Source: JAEUPI01 sp044222685 (lineage in GTDB: Bacteria > Pseudomonadota > Gammaproteobacteria > Burkholderiales > Burkholderiaceae_C). From it: a stretch of 64,000 nucleotides of DNA. Positions 34,789-42,726 of this stretch are shown piece after piece. The stretch lies in assembly GCA_044222685.1 (NCBI GenBank), contig JBGAMU010000004.1:33653-97652 (forward strand), given 5' to 3'. Under the pieces are notes generated by a model, which saw nothing but the letters and a program-made list of their open reading frames with translations, made no database searches and was not told the DNA's origin. The stretch's first letter is position 1, and every line of letters begins with the position of its first letter. The translations under genes and the position numbers were made by a program.

Positions 34789-35313
34789 ATGGATGCAAGA
34801 CAACGCTTCGCGCAGGCGATGGAGTGGACCTACATCGCCTGCATCGTCATCTCCGGCGCCGCGCTGGTGGTGATCACGCTGATCATTCCGATCGGCGTGT
34901 TCATGCGCTACGTGATGAACCAGCCGCTGTCGTGGCCCGAGCCCGCGGCGGTGGTGATGATGGTGATGTTCTCGTTCCTCGGCGGTGCGGCGATCTACCG
35001 CGCCAACGTGCACATCGCGGTCGAGGCCCTGCTCAATGCCGTGAAGCCGCAGGTCCGCCGCCTGATGCTGTGGGGCGTCGACGCCTGCGTCGGGCTGACG
35101 GCCGCGTTCATGCTGGGCTACGGCGCCCACCTGTGCCACATCACCTGGTTCCAGACGATGGCGGAGTTTCCGAGCCTCAAGCAGGGCATCGTCTACCTGC
35201 CGATCCCGATCGCCGGCGCGCTGACGCTGCTGTTCCTGTTCGAGCGGCTGTGGGTCGGCCCGCCGCCGCGCACATCGATCATGTACACCGATCAACCCAC
35301 CGAGCTGGAGTAG
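34789..35313 (+). CDS. dctQ: TRAP transporter small permease (DctQ family)
   Basis: 174 residues with four membrane helices: YIACIVISGAALVVITLIIP, a second around PAAVVMMVMFSFLGG, a third AAFMLGYGAHLCHI and a last IPIAGALTLLFLFERL. The central NQPLSWPEP is the usual DctQ motif after helix 1. The ribosome site AGGGGGGAG lies upstream of ATG 34789, and dctM follows after two bases. It anchors the DctM transporter subunit in the inner membrane. Confidence 0.88.
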   Translation: MDARQRFAQAMEWTYIACIVISGAALVVITLIIPIGVFMRYVMNQPLSWPEPAAVVMMVMFSFLGGAAIYRANVHIAVEALLNAVKPQVRRLMLWGVDACVGLTAAFMLGYGAHLCHITWFQTMAEFPSLKQGIVYLPIPIAGALTLLFLFERLWVGPPPRTSIMYTDQPTELE

Positions 35314-35315
35314 CC

Positions 35316-36596
35316 ATGGACGCCCTCATCCTGCTCGGTTCGTTCGCCCTGCTCTGCGCGCTCGGCGTGCCGGTCGCCTACGGGCTCGGCCTGGCGGCGT
35401 TGATCGCCGCGTTCTGGGTCGACATCCCGCTCGAGGCGGTGATCCTCAAGATCTCGGACGGCACCGACGATTTCGCGCTGCTGGCGATTCCCTTCTTCGT
35501 GCTGGCCGGCGCCATCATGGCCGAGGGCGGCATGGCCGCGCGGCTGATCAACCTGGCGCGCGTGTTCGTCGGCGCCATCCGCGGCGGCCTGGCCTACGTG
35601 AACATCCTGGCCAGCAGCCTGTTCGGCTGCATCTCGGGCTCGTCGGTGGCCGACACCGCGTCGATCGGCTCGGTGATGATTCCGCAGATGGCCAAGGCCG
35701 GCTACACGCGCGTGTACGCGACCAACGTCACCATCTGCGGCTCGGTGCAGGCGCTCCTGATCCCGCCGTCGCACAACGCCGTCATCTACTCGCTGGCCGC
35801 CGGCGGCACGATCTCGGTGGCGCATCTGTTCCTCGCCGGCATCTTTCCCGGGCTGCTGTTCGGCCTGTGCCTGATCGGCCTGGTGGCCTGGACGGCGCGC
35901 CGGCGCAATCTGCCGCGCGGCGAGCCCATCAAGCTGGCCGAGGTGCCGAAGATCGTGCGTGAGGCGCTGTGGGGCCTCGTCACCGTGGTCATCATCATGG
36001 GCGGCATCCTGAGCGGCGTGTTCACGCCCACCGAGTCGGCCGCGGTGGCCTGTGTCTATGCGTTCGCGGTGACGCTGTTCGTCTATCGCGACTACAAGTG
36101 GCGCGACCTGCCGCACCTGGTGCACCGCGTGGTGAAGACGGTGGCGATGGTGATGATGCTGATCGGCTTCTCGGTGGCCTTCGGCTACATGATGGCGATC
36201 CTGCAGATCCCGGCCAAGGTGACGCAGCTGTTCCTCGGCCTGTCGGACAACAAGTACGTGTTCCTGCTGCTGGTGAACATCCTGCTGCTGGTGCTGGGCA
36301 CGTTCATGGACGTGGCGCCGATGCTGCTGATTTGCACGCCGATCTTCATGCCGGTGATCACCAAGCTGGGCATCGACCCGGTGCATTTCGGCATGATCAT
36401 GATCCTCAACCTCGGCATCGGCCTGATCACGCCGCCGGTGGGGCCGACGCTGTTCGTCGGCTGCGCCATCGGCAAGGTCACGATGGAGCAGGTCTCGCGC
36501 GAGCTATGGCCGTTCTACGGCGCGATGTGCGTGGCGCTGCTGCTGGTGACCTACATACCGGCGATCTCGCTGTGGCTGCCCGGCCTGACGCGCTGA
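35316..36596 (+). CDS. dctM: TRAP transporter large permease (DctM family)
   Basis: 426 residues, the normal length, with about 12 hydrophobic helices. Recognisable segments are FALLAIPFFVLAGAIMAEGGMA broken at the helix ends, SLFGCISGSSVADTASIGSVM and IPPSHNAVIYS, all in the sodium/substrate core of DctM proteins, and FTPTESAAVACVYA further on. It imports an organic acid with sodium using DctP as receptor. It ends four bases before the dehydrogenase gene, linking transport to catabolism. Confidence 0.92.
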   Translation: MDALILLGSFALLCALGVPVAYGLGLAALIAAFWVDIPLEAVILKISDGTDDFALLAIPFFVLAGAIMAEGGMAARLINLARVFVGAIRGGLAYVNILASSLFGCISGSSVADTASIGSVMIPQMAKAGYTRVYATNVTICGSVQALLIPPSHNAVIYSLAAGGTISVAHLFLAGIFPGLLFGLCLIGLVAWTARRRNLPRGEPIKLAEVPKIVREALWGLVTVVIIMGGILSGVFTPTESAAVACVYAFAVTLFVYRDYKWRDLPHLVHRVVKTVAMVMMLIGFSVAFGYMMAILQIPAKVTQLFLGLSDNKYVFLLLVNILLLVLGTFMDVAPMLLICTPIFMPVITKLGIDPVHFGMIMILNLGIGLITPPVGPTLFVGCAIGKVTMEQVSRELWPFYGAMCVALLLVTYIPAISLWLPGLTR

Positions 36597-36599
36597 GCG

Positions 36600-37631
36600 A
36601 TGACGGCGCCGGACGCGGCCGCCACCGACAATCGCCCGGTGGCAAGCACTGACACAGTGGCGGTGATCGGGGCGGGGCTGATCGGCTCCGCCTGGGCGCA
36701 CGTGTTCGCGCGCGCCGGCTGGCGCGTGCAGGTGTGGGATCCGTCGGCGGCGCAGCGCGACGCCGCGCTGCCACGGGTGGAGCAGTCGCTGCGCGACGCG
36801 GCGAGCCACGGACTGCTGGCCGATGCATCGGCCGCCGCGCGGCGCGTGCGCGTGGTGGATTCGATCGAAGCGGCCGTGGCCGGCGCCGCCTACGTGCAGG
36901 AAAGCGGCCCGGAGCAGCTGGACACCAAGATCGCCGTCTTCGCGCAGCTCGACGCACTGGCAGGCCGTGCCACGGTGCTGGCCTCGTCGACCTCTGCGCT
37001 GGTGGCCTCGCGTTTCACCGAGCAGCTGCCCGGACGCGCGCGCTGCCTGGTGGCCCACCCGGTGAACCCGCCGCACCTGGTGCCGGTGGTCGAAGTGTGC
37101 GGCGCGCCGTGGACCGACCCGGCCGTGAAGGCGCGCGCCATCGACATCCTGCGCCGGGTGGGCCAGGTGCCGATCGACGTGCGCCGCGAGATCGATGGCT
37201 TCGTGCTGAACCGTCTGCAGGTGGCGCTGCTGACCGAGGCGTTCCGCCTGGTGCAGGACGGCGTCGTCAGCCCGCAGGACCTCGACCACACCATCGCCGA
37301 CGGCCTGGGCCTGCGCTGGGCCCTGATGGGACCCTTCGAGACGATCGAGCTCAATGCGCCGGGTGGCATGGCGGACTACTGCCGGCGCTACGTCGACTGG
37401 TTCCGCCGCTACCTCGCCGATCCGCCGACACCCGCGGTGTGGACCGACGCGGCCTGGCAGAAGGTGGTCGACACCTGGGGCCGCGCGCCCACGCCCGAGC
37501 AGATCGCCGAGCGCAGCCGCCAGCGCGACCAGCGGCTGGCCGCGCTGGCGGCGCACAAGCGCTCGCAGCCCAGCCACGACGACGCTACGGCGGCATCGCC
37601 GCCACCGCCCACCGAAGAGGATCGCCCATGA
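36600..37631 (+). CDS. 3-hydroxyacyl-CoA dehydrogenase family enzyme, lambda-crystallin/carnitine-dehydrogenase-like
   Basis: 343 residues. NAD-binding GAGLIGSAWAHVFARAG is near residue 24. The catalytic His region is VAHPVNPPHLVPVVE, and the C-terminal helical domain has DGFVLNRLQVALLTEAFRLV. A single-domain free-acid enzyme of this type, without a CoA-pathway fusion, is like L-gulonate 3-dehydrogenase (CryL1) or L-carnitine 3-dehydrogenase. It would oxidise a beta-hydroxy acid to a beta-keto acid, exactly the substrate class of the BKACE enzyme whose start it overlaps by four bases. The tail (last 25 residues) is Pro/Ser-rich and probably disordered. Confidence 0.85.
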   Translation: MTAPDAAATDNRPVASTDTVAVIGAGLIGSAWAHVFARAGWRVQVWDPSAAQRDAALPRVEQSLRDAASHGLLADASAAARRVRVVDSIEAAVAGAAYVQESGPEQLDTKIAVFAQLDALAGRATVLASSTSALVASRFTEQLPGRARCLVAHPVNPPHLVPVVEVCGAPWTDPAVKARAIDILRRVGQVPIDVRREIDGFVLNRLQVALLTEAFRLVQDGVVSPQDLDHTIADGLGLRWALMGPFETIELNAPGGMADYCRRYVDWFRRYLADPPTPAVWTDAAWQKVVDTWGRAPTPEQIAERSRQRDQRLAALAAHKRSQPSHDDATAASPPPPTEEDRP

Positions 37632-38566
37632 GCCGCAAGCCCCCACGCAAGGTCATCATCACCTGCGCCGTCACCGGCGCCATCCACACGCCGACGATGT
37701 CGCCGCATCTGCCGATCACGGCCGACGAGATCGCCGACGCGGCGATCGGTGCGCACGAGGCCGGCGCGGCGATCGTGCACCTGCACGCGCGCGATCCGCA
37801 CGACGGCCGGCCCGACCAGCGGCCCGAGGCGTTCGAGCCCTTTCTTCGCCGCATCAAGGCGGCGAGCAACGTGGTGATCAACATCACCACCGGCGGCGCA
37901 CCGACGATGACGGTCGAGGAGCGGCTGCGCCCGTGCGCGCACTTCAAGCCCGAGGTGGCCTCGCTCAACATGGGCTCGATGAACTTCGGGCTCTTTCCGA
38001 TGCTGGCGCGTTACCCGACGTTCAAGTTCGACTGGGAGCGGCCTTACCTGGAAGGGTCGGACGACCGCATCTTCAAGAACACCTTCCGCGACATCGCCAA
38101 CATCCTGAACACCTGCGCGGCCAACGACACACGCTTCGAGATCGAGTGCTACGACATCGGGCACCTGTACACGCTGCGCCACTTCGCCGATCGCGGGCTC
38201 GTCAAGCCGCCGTTCTTCATCCAGTCGGTGTTCGGCATCCTGGGCGGCATCGGCCCGCACCCGGAGGACGTGGCCCACATGAAGCGCACGGCCGACCGGC
38301 TGTTCGGCGACCAGTACCAGTGGAGCGTGCTCGGCGCCGGCCGCAACCAGCTGCCGATCGCCGCTCAGTCGGTGTCGCTCGGCGGCAATGTGCGCGTCGG
38401 CCTGGAGGACTCGCTGTGGCTCGGCGCCGGGCGCCTGGCCGAGACCAACGCGCAGCAGGTACGTGCGGCGCGCCAGATCATCGAAGGCCTCGGTCTGGAA
38501 GTCGCCACGCCCGACGAGGCGCGCGCGCTGCTGCAGCTCAAGGGCGCCGACCGTGTGGCCTTCTGA
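37628..38566 (+). CDS. BKACE-family beta-keto acid cleavage enzyme (DUF849)
   Basis: 312 residues. The (beta/alpha)8 barrel starts VIITCAVTGAIHTP and carries the zinc-binding HLHARD early (about residue 53). Further family marks are NITTGGAPTMTVEER, LNMGSMNFG and IEIECYD-like EIECYDIGHL. Known members (such as Kce of lysine fermentation) react a beta-keto acid with acetyl-CoA to give acetoacetate and a new CoA ester. With the dehydrogenase and TRAP genes in the same operon, the pathway is uptake of a beta-hydroxy acid, oxidation, then cleavage. The real substrate is unknown. Confidence 0.9.
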   Translation: MSRKPPRKVIITCAVTGAIHTPTMSPHLPITADEIADAAIGAHEAGAAIVHLHARDPHDGRPDQRPEAFEPFLRRIKAASNVVINITTGGAPTMTVEERLRPCAHFKPEVASLNMGSMNFGLFPMLARYPTFKFDWERPYLEGSDDRIFKNTFRDIANILNTCAANDTRFEIECYDIGHLYTLRHFADRGLVKPPFFIQSVFGILGGIGPHPEDVAHMKRTADRLFGDQYQWSVLGAGRNQLPIAAQSVSLGGNVRVGLEDSLWLGAGRLAETNAQQVRAARQIIEGLGLEVATPDEARALLQLKGADRVAF

Positions 38567-38581
38567 CTCTCACTGACATCC

Positions 38582-39121
38582 ATGCCACTGCCCCCACCCA
38601 CCTGCGCCCGCGAGGCCTCGCACCAGCGATCCATCACCGTGCGCGCCTATGCGCGCAGCGACGGGCTCTGGGACATCGAAGGCCACCTCACCGACGCCTG
38701 GCCCCACCCCGTGCCCTGCGCCGGCGGCCTGCTGCCCGCCGGCGAGGCGATGCACTCGATGTGGCTGCGTTTCACGGTCGACCGCACGGCCACCATCGTC
38801 AGCGCTCAAGCCGCCACCGACGCCGGACCGTACGGCGCCGCCTGCGGCACCATCGCGCCCGACTACAGCCGGCTCGCCGGCGTGCGCATCGGCCGCGGCT
38901 ACCGCGATGCGATCCGCCAGCTGTTCGGCCGCACCGCCGGCTGCACCCACATGAACGAACTCGCCGGCGTGATGGGCAGCGCCGCGCTGCAGGCGCTGTG
39001 GGAGGTGATGACCGAGAACGCGCAGGACAAGCCCTTCAGCATCGACGGCTGCCATGCGCTGAAGGCGTCGGGGCCGCAGGTGAAGGCGTATTTCCCGCGC
39101 TGGTACCGGCCCGAAGGCTGA
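38582..39121 (+). CDS. DUF2889 family protein
   Basis: 179 residues. Family features: an N-terminal REASHQRSITVRAYARSDGLWDIEGHLTDAW-type strand region (seen here in two parts), MWLRFTVD, and the Cys/His segment GCTHMNEL followed by a helix to the C-terminus. DUF2889 proteins are uncharacterised and often encoded beside catabolic genes. The gene follows the BKACE gene after 15 bases and so probably belongs to the same transcript. The C-terminus ends FPRWYRPEG. A metal or thiol site at Cys/His is possible. Confidence 0.75.
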   Translation: MPLPPPTCAREASHQRSITVRAYARSDGLWDIEGHLTDAWPHPVPCAGGLLPAGEAMHSMWLRFTVDRTATIVSAQAATDAGPYGAACGTIAPDYSRLAGVRIGRGYRDAIRQLFGRTAGCTHMNELAGVMGSAALQALWEVMTENAQDKPFSIDGCHALKASGPQVKAYFPRWYRPEG

Positions 39122-39161
39122 GGGGCGTCGCCGACGCGGCGCTCCGACCTGGACTTGCGCG

Positions 39162-40004
39162 CTACCTGCGCGGCAGGCTGCGCAGATAGGCCACCAGCGC
39201 CGACTGATCCGCCGCGCTCATGCGGGCGTAGTACGGCACGCCCATCGGCGGCTTCAGGCGCGTGCCATCGGGGCGCACGCCGGTGGTGATGATCGTCTTC
39301 AGTTGCGCGTCGCTGTAGTGCGCCAGGCCGGTGGGCGTGATGTTCGACGCGACGCTCTCGCCCCACGGCCCCGGGAACTTCGCACCGCCGCCACCGAGCT
39401 TGTTGGCGACGTCGGGCGCACCGTCGGGCCCGGGTGTGGAATGGCATTCGATGCAATGCGCCAGCGGGCCGGCAATGTAGCGGCCGTAGGCCACCGAGTC
39501 GCCGCGTGGCACCTCGGCCACCGTGCCCACCGGCGGGCCCCAGGCCGGCGGCAGCTTGATCTTCGAGTAATCGGATCGGGGCACCGCGTTCTTCACCGGG
39601 GGCACGCTGCGCAGGTAGGCCACGATCGCGGCCGCATCGCGATCGGAGATGCCGCGGTATTGGCCGAACGGCATCGGCGGGCCGATCAGTGAACCGTCGG
39701 GGCGCTTACCCTCGCGGATGGCGGTGACGATCTGCGCGTCAGTCCAACGCCCGATGCCGGTCTGGGCGTCGGGGGTGATGTTGCTGGCGTACGCCTTGAA
39801 GCCGGGTTCGTCGAACGGCAGGCCGCCGGCCAGCTCCATGCCCGGCTTGGGGCCGTTGCGGTCTTGCGGCGTGTGGCAGTTGCCGCAGGCCGCCACGGCC
39901 TGCATGAGATAGCGGCCGCGCTCGAGCGGCGTCTGCGCCACGGCGGACACCATGAAGCCCGATGCGACCAGACACGCCACCGCTGCGCTCGTCAACCACT
40001 TCAT
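39162..40004 (-). CDS. Periplasmic dihaem cytochrome c
   Basis: 280 residues. The signal peptide (VACLVASGFMVSAVAQ) precedes two cytochrome c domains with haem sites CGNCHT (about 40-45) and CIECHS (about 184-189), each followed by conserved YASNITPD/VASNITPT and a PPMPFGQY/PPMGVPYY Met-containing loop. The repeated layout resembles the cytochrome subunits of membrane alcohol/gluconate dehydrogenases and the c-type subunits of periplasmic molybdo-hydroxylases. It carries electrons to the respiratory chain. No dehydrogenase partner is adjacent. AAAGGCG precedes the ATG. Confidence 0.88.
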   Translation of the reverse strand: MKWLTSAAVACLVASGFMVSAVAQTPLERGRYLMQAVAACGNCHTPQDRNGPKPGMELAGGLPFDEPGFKAYASNITPDAQTGIGRWTDAQIVTAIREGKRPDGSLIGPPMPFGQYRGISDRDAAAIVAYLRSVPPVKNAVPRSDYSKIKLPPAWGPPVGTVAEVPRGDSVAYGRYIAGPLAHCIECHSTPGPDGAPDVANKLGGGGAKFPGPWGESVASNITPTGLAHYSDAQLKTIITTGVRPDGTRLKPPMGVPYYARMSAADQSALVAYLRSLPRR

Positions 40005-40118
40005 GCGCTCGCCTTTCGTCTCGCTACTTAGGGCGGCCGCATCGTAGGGGTCCTCGCGCCGGCGACCAACAGGGTTTTCGAGCCCTGCGCGCGGACGCAG
40101 CGAAATGGGAGCCTCGAG

Positions 40119-40346
40119 TCAAGCCTGCCGGGTCATGCGAGCCACCAGGCGACGCGTGAGCGGCGCAGCGAACAGCACGATCGGGAACGCGAACAACCAG
40201 GCCGTCAACCAGGCATTCACCCAGACATCGGCGAATCCCGCTCCCATGCCAACTGCGCGCAGCGTGGCGATGCCCGACACCACGAACGACATCAAGCCAG
40301 AGAGGATCAGGCCGAACAGCATGGGAGCAAAGCGGGCCGGGATCAT
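40119..40346 (-). CDS. DUF2798 family small membrane protein
   Basis: 75 residues, two membrane helices (FAPMLFGLILSGLMSFVVSG and LTAWLFAFPIVLFAAPL) joined by a short loop, ending in a basic tail RRLVARM. This matches DUF2798, a two-helix family of unknown function. Its ATG overlaps the stop of the flavodoxin-like gene (ATGA). It is therefore the third gene of the MerR-controlled operon. Confidence 0.75.
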   Translation of the reverse strand: MIPARFAPMLFGLILSGLMSFVVSGIATLRAVGMGAGFADVWVNAWLTAWLFAFPIVLFAAPLTRRLVARMTRQA

Positions 40347-40942
40347 GTTGTCGTCTCCAGTGGCGCGACGACTGGATCGTCCACCGAGATGCGCTGCAAC
40401 GCCCGCGCGATGTTCTCGCCGAACAGGCGCGCCGTCTTGATGTCGCCTGCGGCAAACGCGTCGGCGGGCGCGGCATGCCCGGCCTGCGCCATCAGACCCG
40501 ACCACGAGCCGAGCCGGTTGGCCGCCTGCTCATACGGGACACCGGCGTGCTGCTCGGGCAGGATCGGGTTGCCGATCCACACCATGCCGTGCTGCATCGC
40601 GAAGACGAACATCGACAGCAGGGTCGATTGCTTGTCCCCGGCGGGCAGCGACGACACCGTGAACCCGGCGGCGAGCTTGCCCTTGAGCTGCTGCAGACGC
40701 CACATCCGGCCGGTGGCGTCCATGAACGACTTGAAGGGCGCCGACACGCCGCCCAGGTAGGTCGGCGAGCCGAAGATCAAACCGTCGCACGCGACCAGTT
40801 GCGACGGATCGGGCGCGACGTCTTCGGCCTTGAGCATGCGCACCTGCGTGCCCACGATCGAGCGCGCGCCGGCGGCGACGTGACCGGCGATGTGTTCGGT
40901 GTGGCCGTGGCCACTGTGGTAGACGATGGCAAGACGCTTCAT
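40343..40942 (-). CDS. Flavodoxin-like NAD(P)H:quinone/FMN oxidoreductase (WrbA-like)
   Basis: 199 residues. The FMN-phosphate loop is YHSGHGHTEHIA (residues 8-19), followed by the flavin-shielding GSPTYLGGVSAPFKSFMD and later FTVSSLPAGDKQSTLLS. The order matches WrbA/flavodoxin_2-type reductases that move two electrons to quinones. It ends in a four-base overlap with the DUF2798 gene and follows the DUF2938 gene by 59 bases. Under MerR control (see the promoter at 41542-41572) it probably serves in oxidative or quinone stress. Confidence 0.85.
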   Translation of the reverse strand: MKRLAIVYHSGHGHTEHIAGHVAAGARSIVGTQVRMLKAEDVAPDPSQLVACDGLIFGSPTYLGGVSAPFKSFMDATGRMWRLQQLKGKLAAGFTVSSLPAGDKQSTLLSMFVFAMQHGMVWIGNPILPEQHAGVPYEQAANRLGSWSGLMAQAGHAAPADAFAAGDIKTARLFGENIARALQRISVDDPVVAPLETTT

Positions 40943-41001
40943 GTTGGGTTGGCTCCAGTCGAGTTTCAGATCGGTTGTTGTCGAGGGTCGGCGGCGCGCC
41001 G

Positions 41002-41502
41002 TCAGTGCGACCATCGCGCCAGCGCTGCCGCGGCCAGGTACAACCCCGCGCCGAAGACCAGGTGGTTGACCGCGCTGCGCGCCCGGTTGCGCCAGGGCGT
41101 GGCCGTCTTCGACGACGCGATACCGGCGCCCATGGCCGGCTGCATCACGAACAGGGGCATCACCACCGTCGCCAGGCCCAGGCCCAGCGCCGGCAGCAGG
41201 CTCGGGCTCGACGTCCACGCCGCACCTTGCAGCGCCACGAGCAATGCGGCGAAGACGATCCCCACGACGTAGTGAAACGCCCAGCCCAGCGCTCGCTCGC
41301 CAGTGACCGCGGGCGACTTGGCGATGGCCTCGTGGCGCCACTGCCCGTGGCCGAGATGGCCGATCCAGCGTCCGATGAAGGCGAAGTTGAGCGTCGGCAC
41401 ACCCAGGCGCTGGAGCACGAACAACCAGAGGTCCATCACCACGGTAGCGCCGACGCCGATGGCCACCACCCGGGCCGTGTCCTGTACGAGCTGCTGATAC
41501 AT
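41002..41502 (-). CDS. DUF2938 family membrane protein
   Basis: 166 residues with four hydrophobic segments, including VVAIGVGATVVMDLWLFVLQRL, HYVVGIVFAALLVALQG, LGLGLATVVMPLFVM and LVFGAGLYLAAAAL. The order and the GHLGHGQW loop fit DUF2938, uncharacterised integral membrane proteins. AAGG lies eight bases before the ATG. It is the first gene read from the MerR-type promoter and is transcribed away from the merR-like gene. Confidence 0.8.
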   Translation of the reverse strand: MYQQLVQDTARVVAIGVGATVVMDLWLFVLQRLGVPTLNFAFIGRWIGHLGHGQWRHEAIAKSPAVTGERALGWAFHYVVGIVFAALLVALQGAAWTSSPSLLPALGLGLATVVMPLFVMQPAMGAGIASSKTATPWRNRARSAVNHLVFGAGLYLAAAALARWSH

Positions 41503-41541
41503 GAGAGACCTTTCGCGTTGACCGTTGAGTCGATGAAAGGC

Positions 41542-41572
41542 ACTATAGAAATTCAAGTCGCCTTGAAGTCAA
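41542..41572 (-). promoter_or_regulatory. MerR-type promoter with 19-bp spacer and internal dyad
   Basis: On the minus strand TTGACT (-35, plus 41567-41572) and TATAGT (-10, plus 41542-41547) are separated by exactly 19 bases. The spacer region holds the perfect inverted repeat TTCAAG-GCGA-CTTGAA (plus 41552-41567). This is the diagnostic layout of promoters activated by MerR-family proteins, which untwist the overlong spacer. The transcript would run into DUF2938, the flavodoxin-like gene and DUF2798. The MerR-type gene itself starts 10 bases beyond the -35 on the other strand and is likely autoregulated. Confidence 0.85.
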
Positions 41573-41582
41573 GGGCCTGTTC

Positions 41583-42002
41583 ATGGACATCGCGGAAGTG
41601 GCCAAGCGCAGCGGCGTACCGGCGTCGACGCTGCGTTACTACGAAGAAAAAGGGCTGATCGCCTCGATCGGCCGCCAGGGGCTGCGCCGTCGTTTCGCGC
41701 CCGGAGTACTGAACCAGCTCGCGCTCATCGCGCTCGGCCAGGCCGCGGGGCTGTCGCTCGATGCGATCCGCTCGATGCTCGGCCCGAACGGGCGGCCGAA
41801 CATCGACCGCGCGGTGCTGTCACGCAAGGCCGACGAGATCGACGGCCAGATCAAGCGGCTGACGGCGGTGAGCCAGGGCCTGCGGCATGCGGCCGTGTGC
41901 CCGGCACCGAGCCATGCCGAGTGCCCGACGTTTCAGCGCTTGCTCAAGGCGGCTGCTTCGGGAGCACTCGGCAAGCCACTGCGCAATGGCCCTGCGACGT
42001 GA
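41583..42002 (+). CDS. MerR-family transcriptional regulator, possibly thiol- or metal-sensing
   Basis: 139 residues. Winged-helix DNA-binding part: DIAEVAKRSGVPASTLRYYEEKGLI, split at the helix turn, then the recognition-wing RQGLRRRFAPGVLNQLALI. A dimerisation helix follows, and near the end Cys106, His111 and Cys114 (CPAPSHAECP) form a small cluster where SoxR has its iron-sulfur site and metal sensors have their ligands. The spacing differs from SoxR, so the signal is unknown; redox or quinone sensing is the best guess from the target operon. Confidence 0.88.
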   Translation: MDIAEVAKRSGVPASTLRYYEEKGLIASIGRQGLRRRFAPGVLNQLALIALGQAAGLSLDAIRSMLGPNGRPNIDRAVLSRKADEIDGQIKRLTAVSQGLRHAAVCPAPSHAECPTFQRLLKAAASGALGKPLRNGPAT

Positions 42003-42028
42003 CGCGCCGCAGGGCGATTCGTGCGACA

Positions 42029-42388
42029 TCAGACGCGCAGCACCTCGCCCTTCAGCGAGTACAGCACCCCGACCACCTCGTTGACCTCGGCGGCCCCCAT
42101 GCCCTGCGCCTGCAGCGCGGCCACGAAGTCGTCGATGGCGGCCGTCAGCTCCTGCTCGCTGATGTTCATGCCGGTGTGCGCCAAGCGCAGGTCGCGCCCC
42201 TCGTAGCGCTGCGGCCCACCGGAGCCCATGCAAAAGAACTGTGTGCCCAGCTGCTTCAGCCGGGGCAGGTCCTTGTCGCGGAAGCGCGGCGCCAGCAGCG
42301 GATTCACCGCGTGCCGGTCGATCGCGTCGTCGACGACGGCGGCGATGCGATCAACGCCGCCCAGCCGCTGGTAGAGCGATGCGGTCAT
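42029..42388 (-). CDS. Truncated haemoglobin, group I
   Basis: 119 residues, the typical size. It starts with LYQRLGGVDRIAAVVDDAIDR (helices A/B region) and has the proximal haem ligand His in LRLAHTGMNIS. The FFCMGSGG segment with a Gly pair after helix E also fits group I. Known roles are oxygen or nitric-oxide chemistry in the cytoplasm. It lies 12 bases downstream of a 63-residue gene on the same strand and converges with the MerR-type gene. Confidence 0.9.
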   Translation of the reverse strand: MTASLYQRLGGVDRIAAVVDDAIDRHAVNPLLAPRFRDKDLPRLKQLGTQFFCMGSGGPQRYEGRDLRLAHTGMNISEQELTAAIDDFVAALQAQGMGAAEVNEVVGVLYSLKGEVLRV

Positions 42389-42400
42389 GTCGATTCCCCT

Positions 42401-42592
42401 TCAGTCGTGATCGACGGCGAACCACGACGCGTACTCGATCGCGCCCGCATCGGTCGGGTCCGGCGCAGCGGCACGCTGTGCAGCGGGTTCGGTGCGTGCA
42501 GGTGCGGTGCGCCGGCCGGAGTCCGACGGCTGCACTGAACACGACGGAAGATCGCGCTCGGCGGCTGACGGCGGGTTGAGAGATGGATTCAT
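42401..42592 (-). CDS. Small hypothetical protein upstream of the truncated haemoglobin
   Basis: 63 residues rich in Ala, Pro and Ser, ending GAIEYASWFAVDHD; probably unstructured except for this C-terminal piece. AAGGAG eight bases before the ATG, and a 12-base gap to the haemoglobin gene, support translation as a leader gene of that operon. No family recognised. Confidence 0.5.
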   Translation of the reverse strand: MNPSLNPPSAAERDLPSCSVQPSDSGRRTAPARTEPAAQRAAAPDPTDAGAIEYASWFAVDHD

Positions 42593-42726
42593 GGCGAGTG
42601 CTCCTTGGGTTGCGGCTGGCGCGCAAGGGCCAGCCGTACGTCAGCATCGCGAGCCAGCGTTCCTGAATCGTTCCTGGCCGGCCCTGCTCTTGCAGCGGCT
42701 ATCGACGCTCCTTCACACTGCCGCCA

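Noticed and set aside
40050..40085. CAGGG/CCCTG stem between the DUF2798 and dihaem cytochrome genes as a terminator
   Set aside because: Only five base pairs and no T-run on the transcribed strand; too weak to call.
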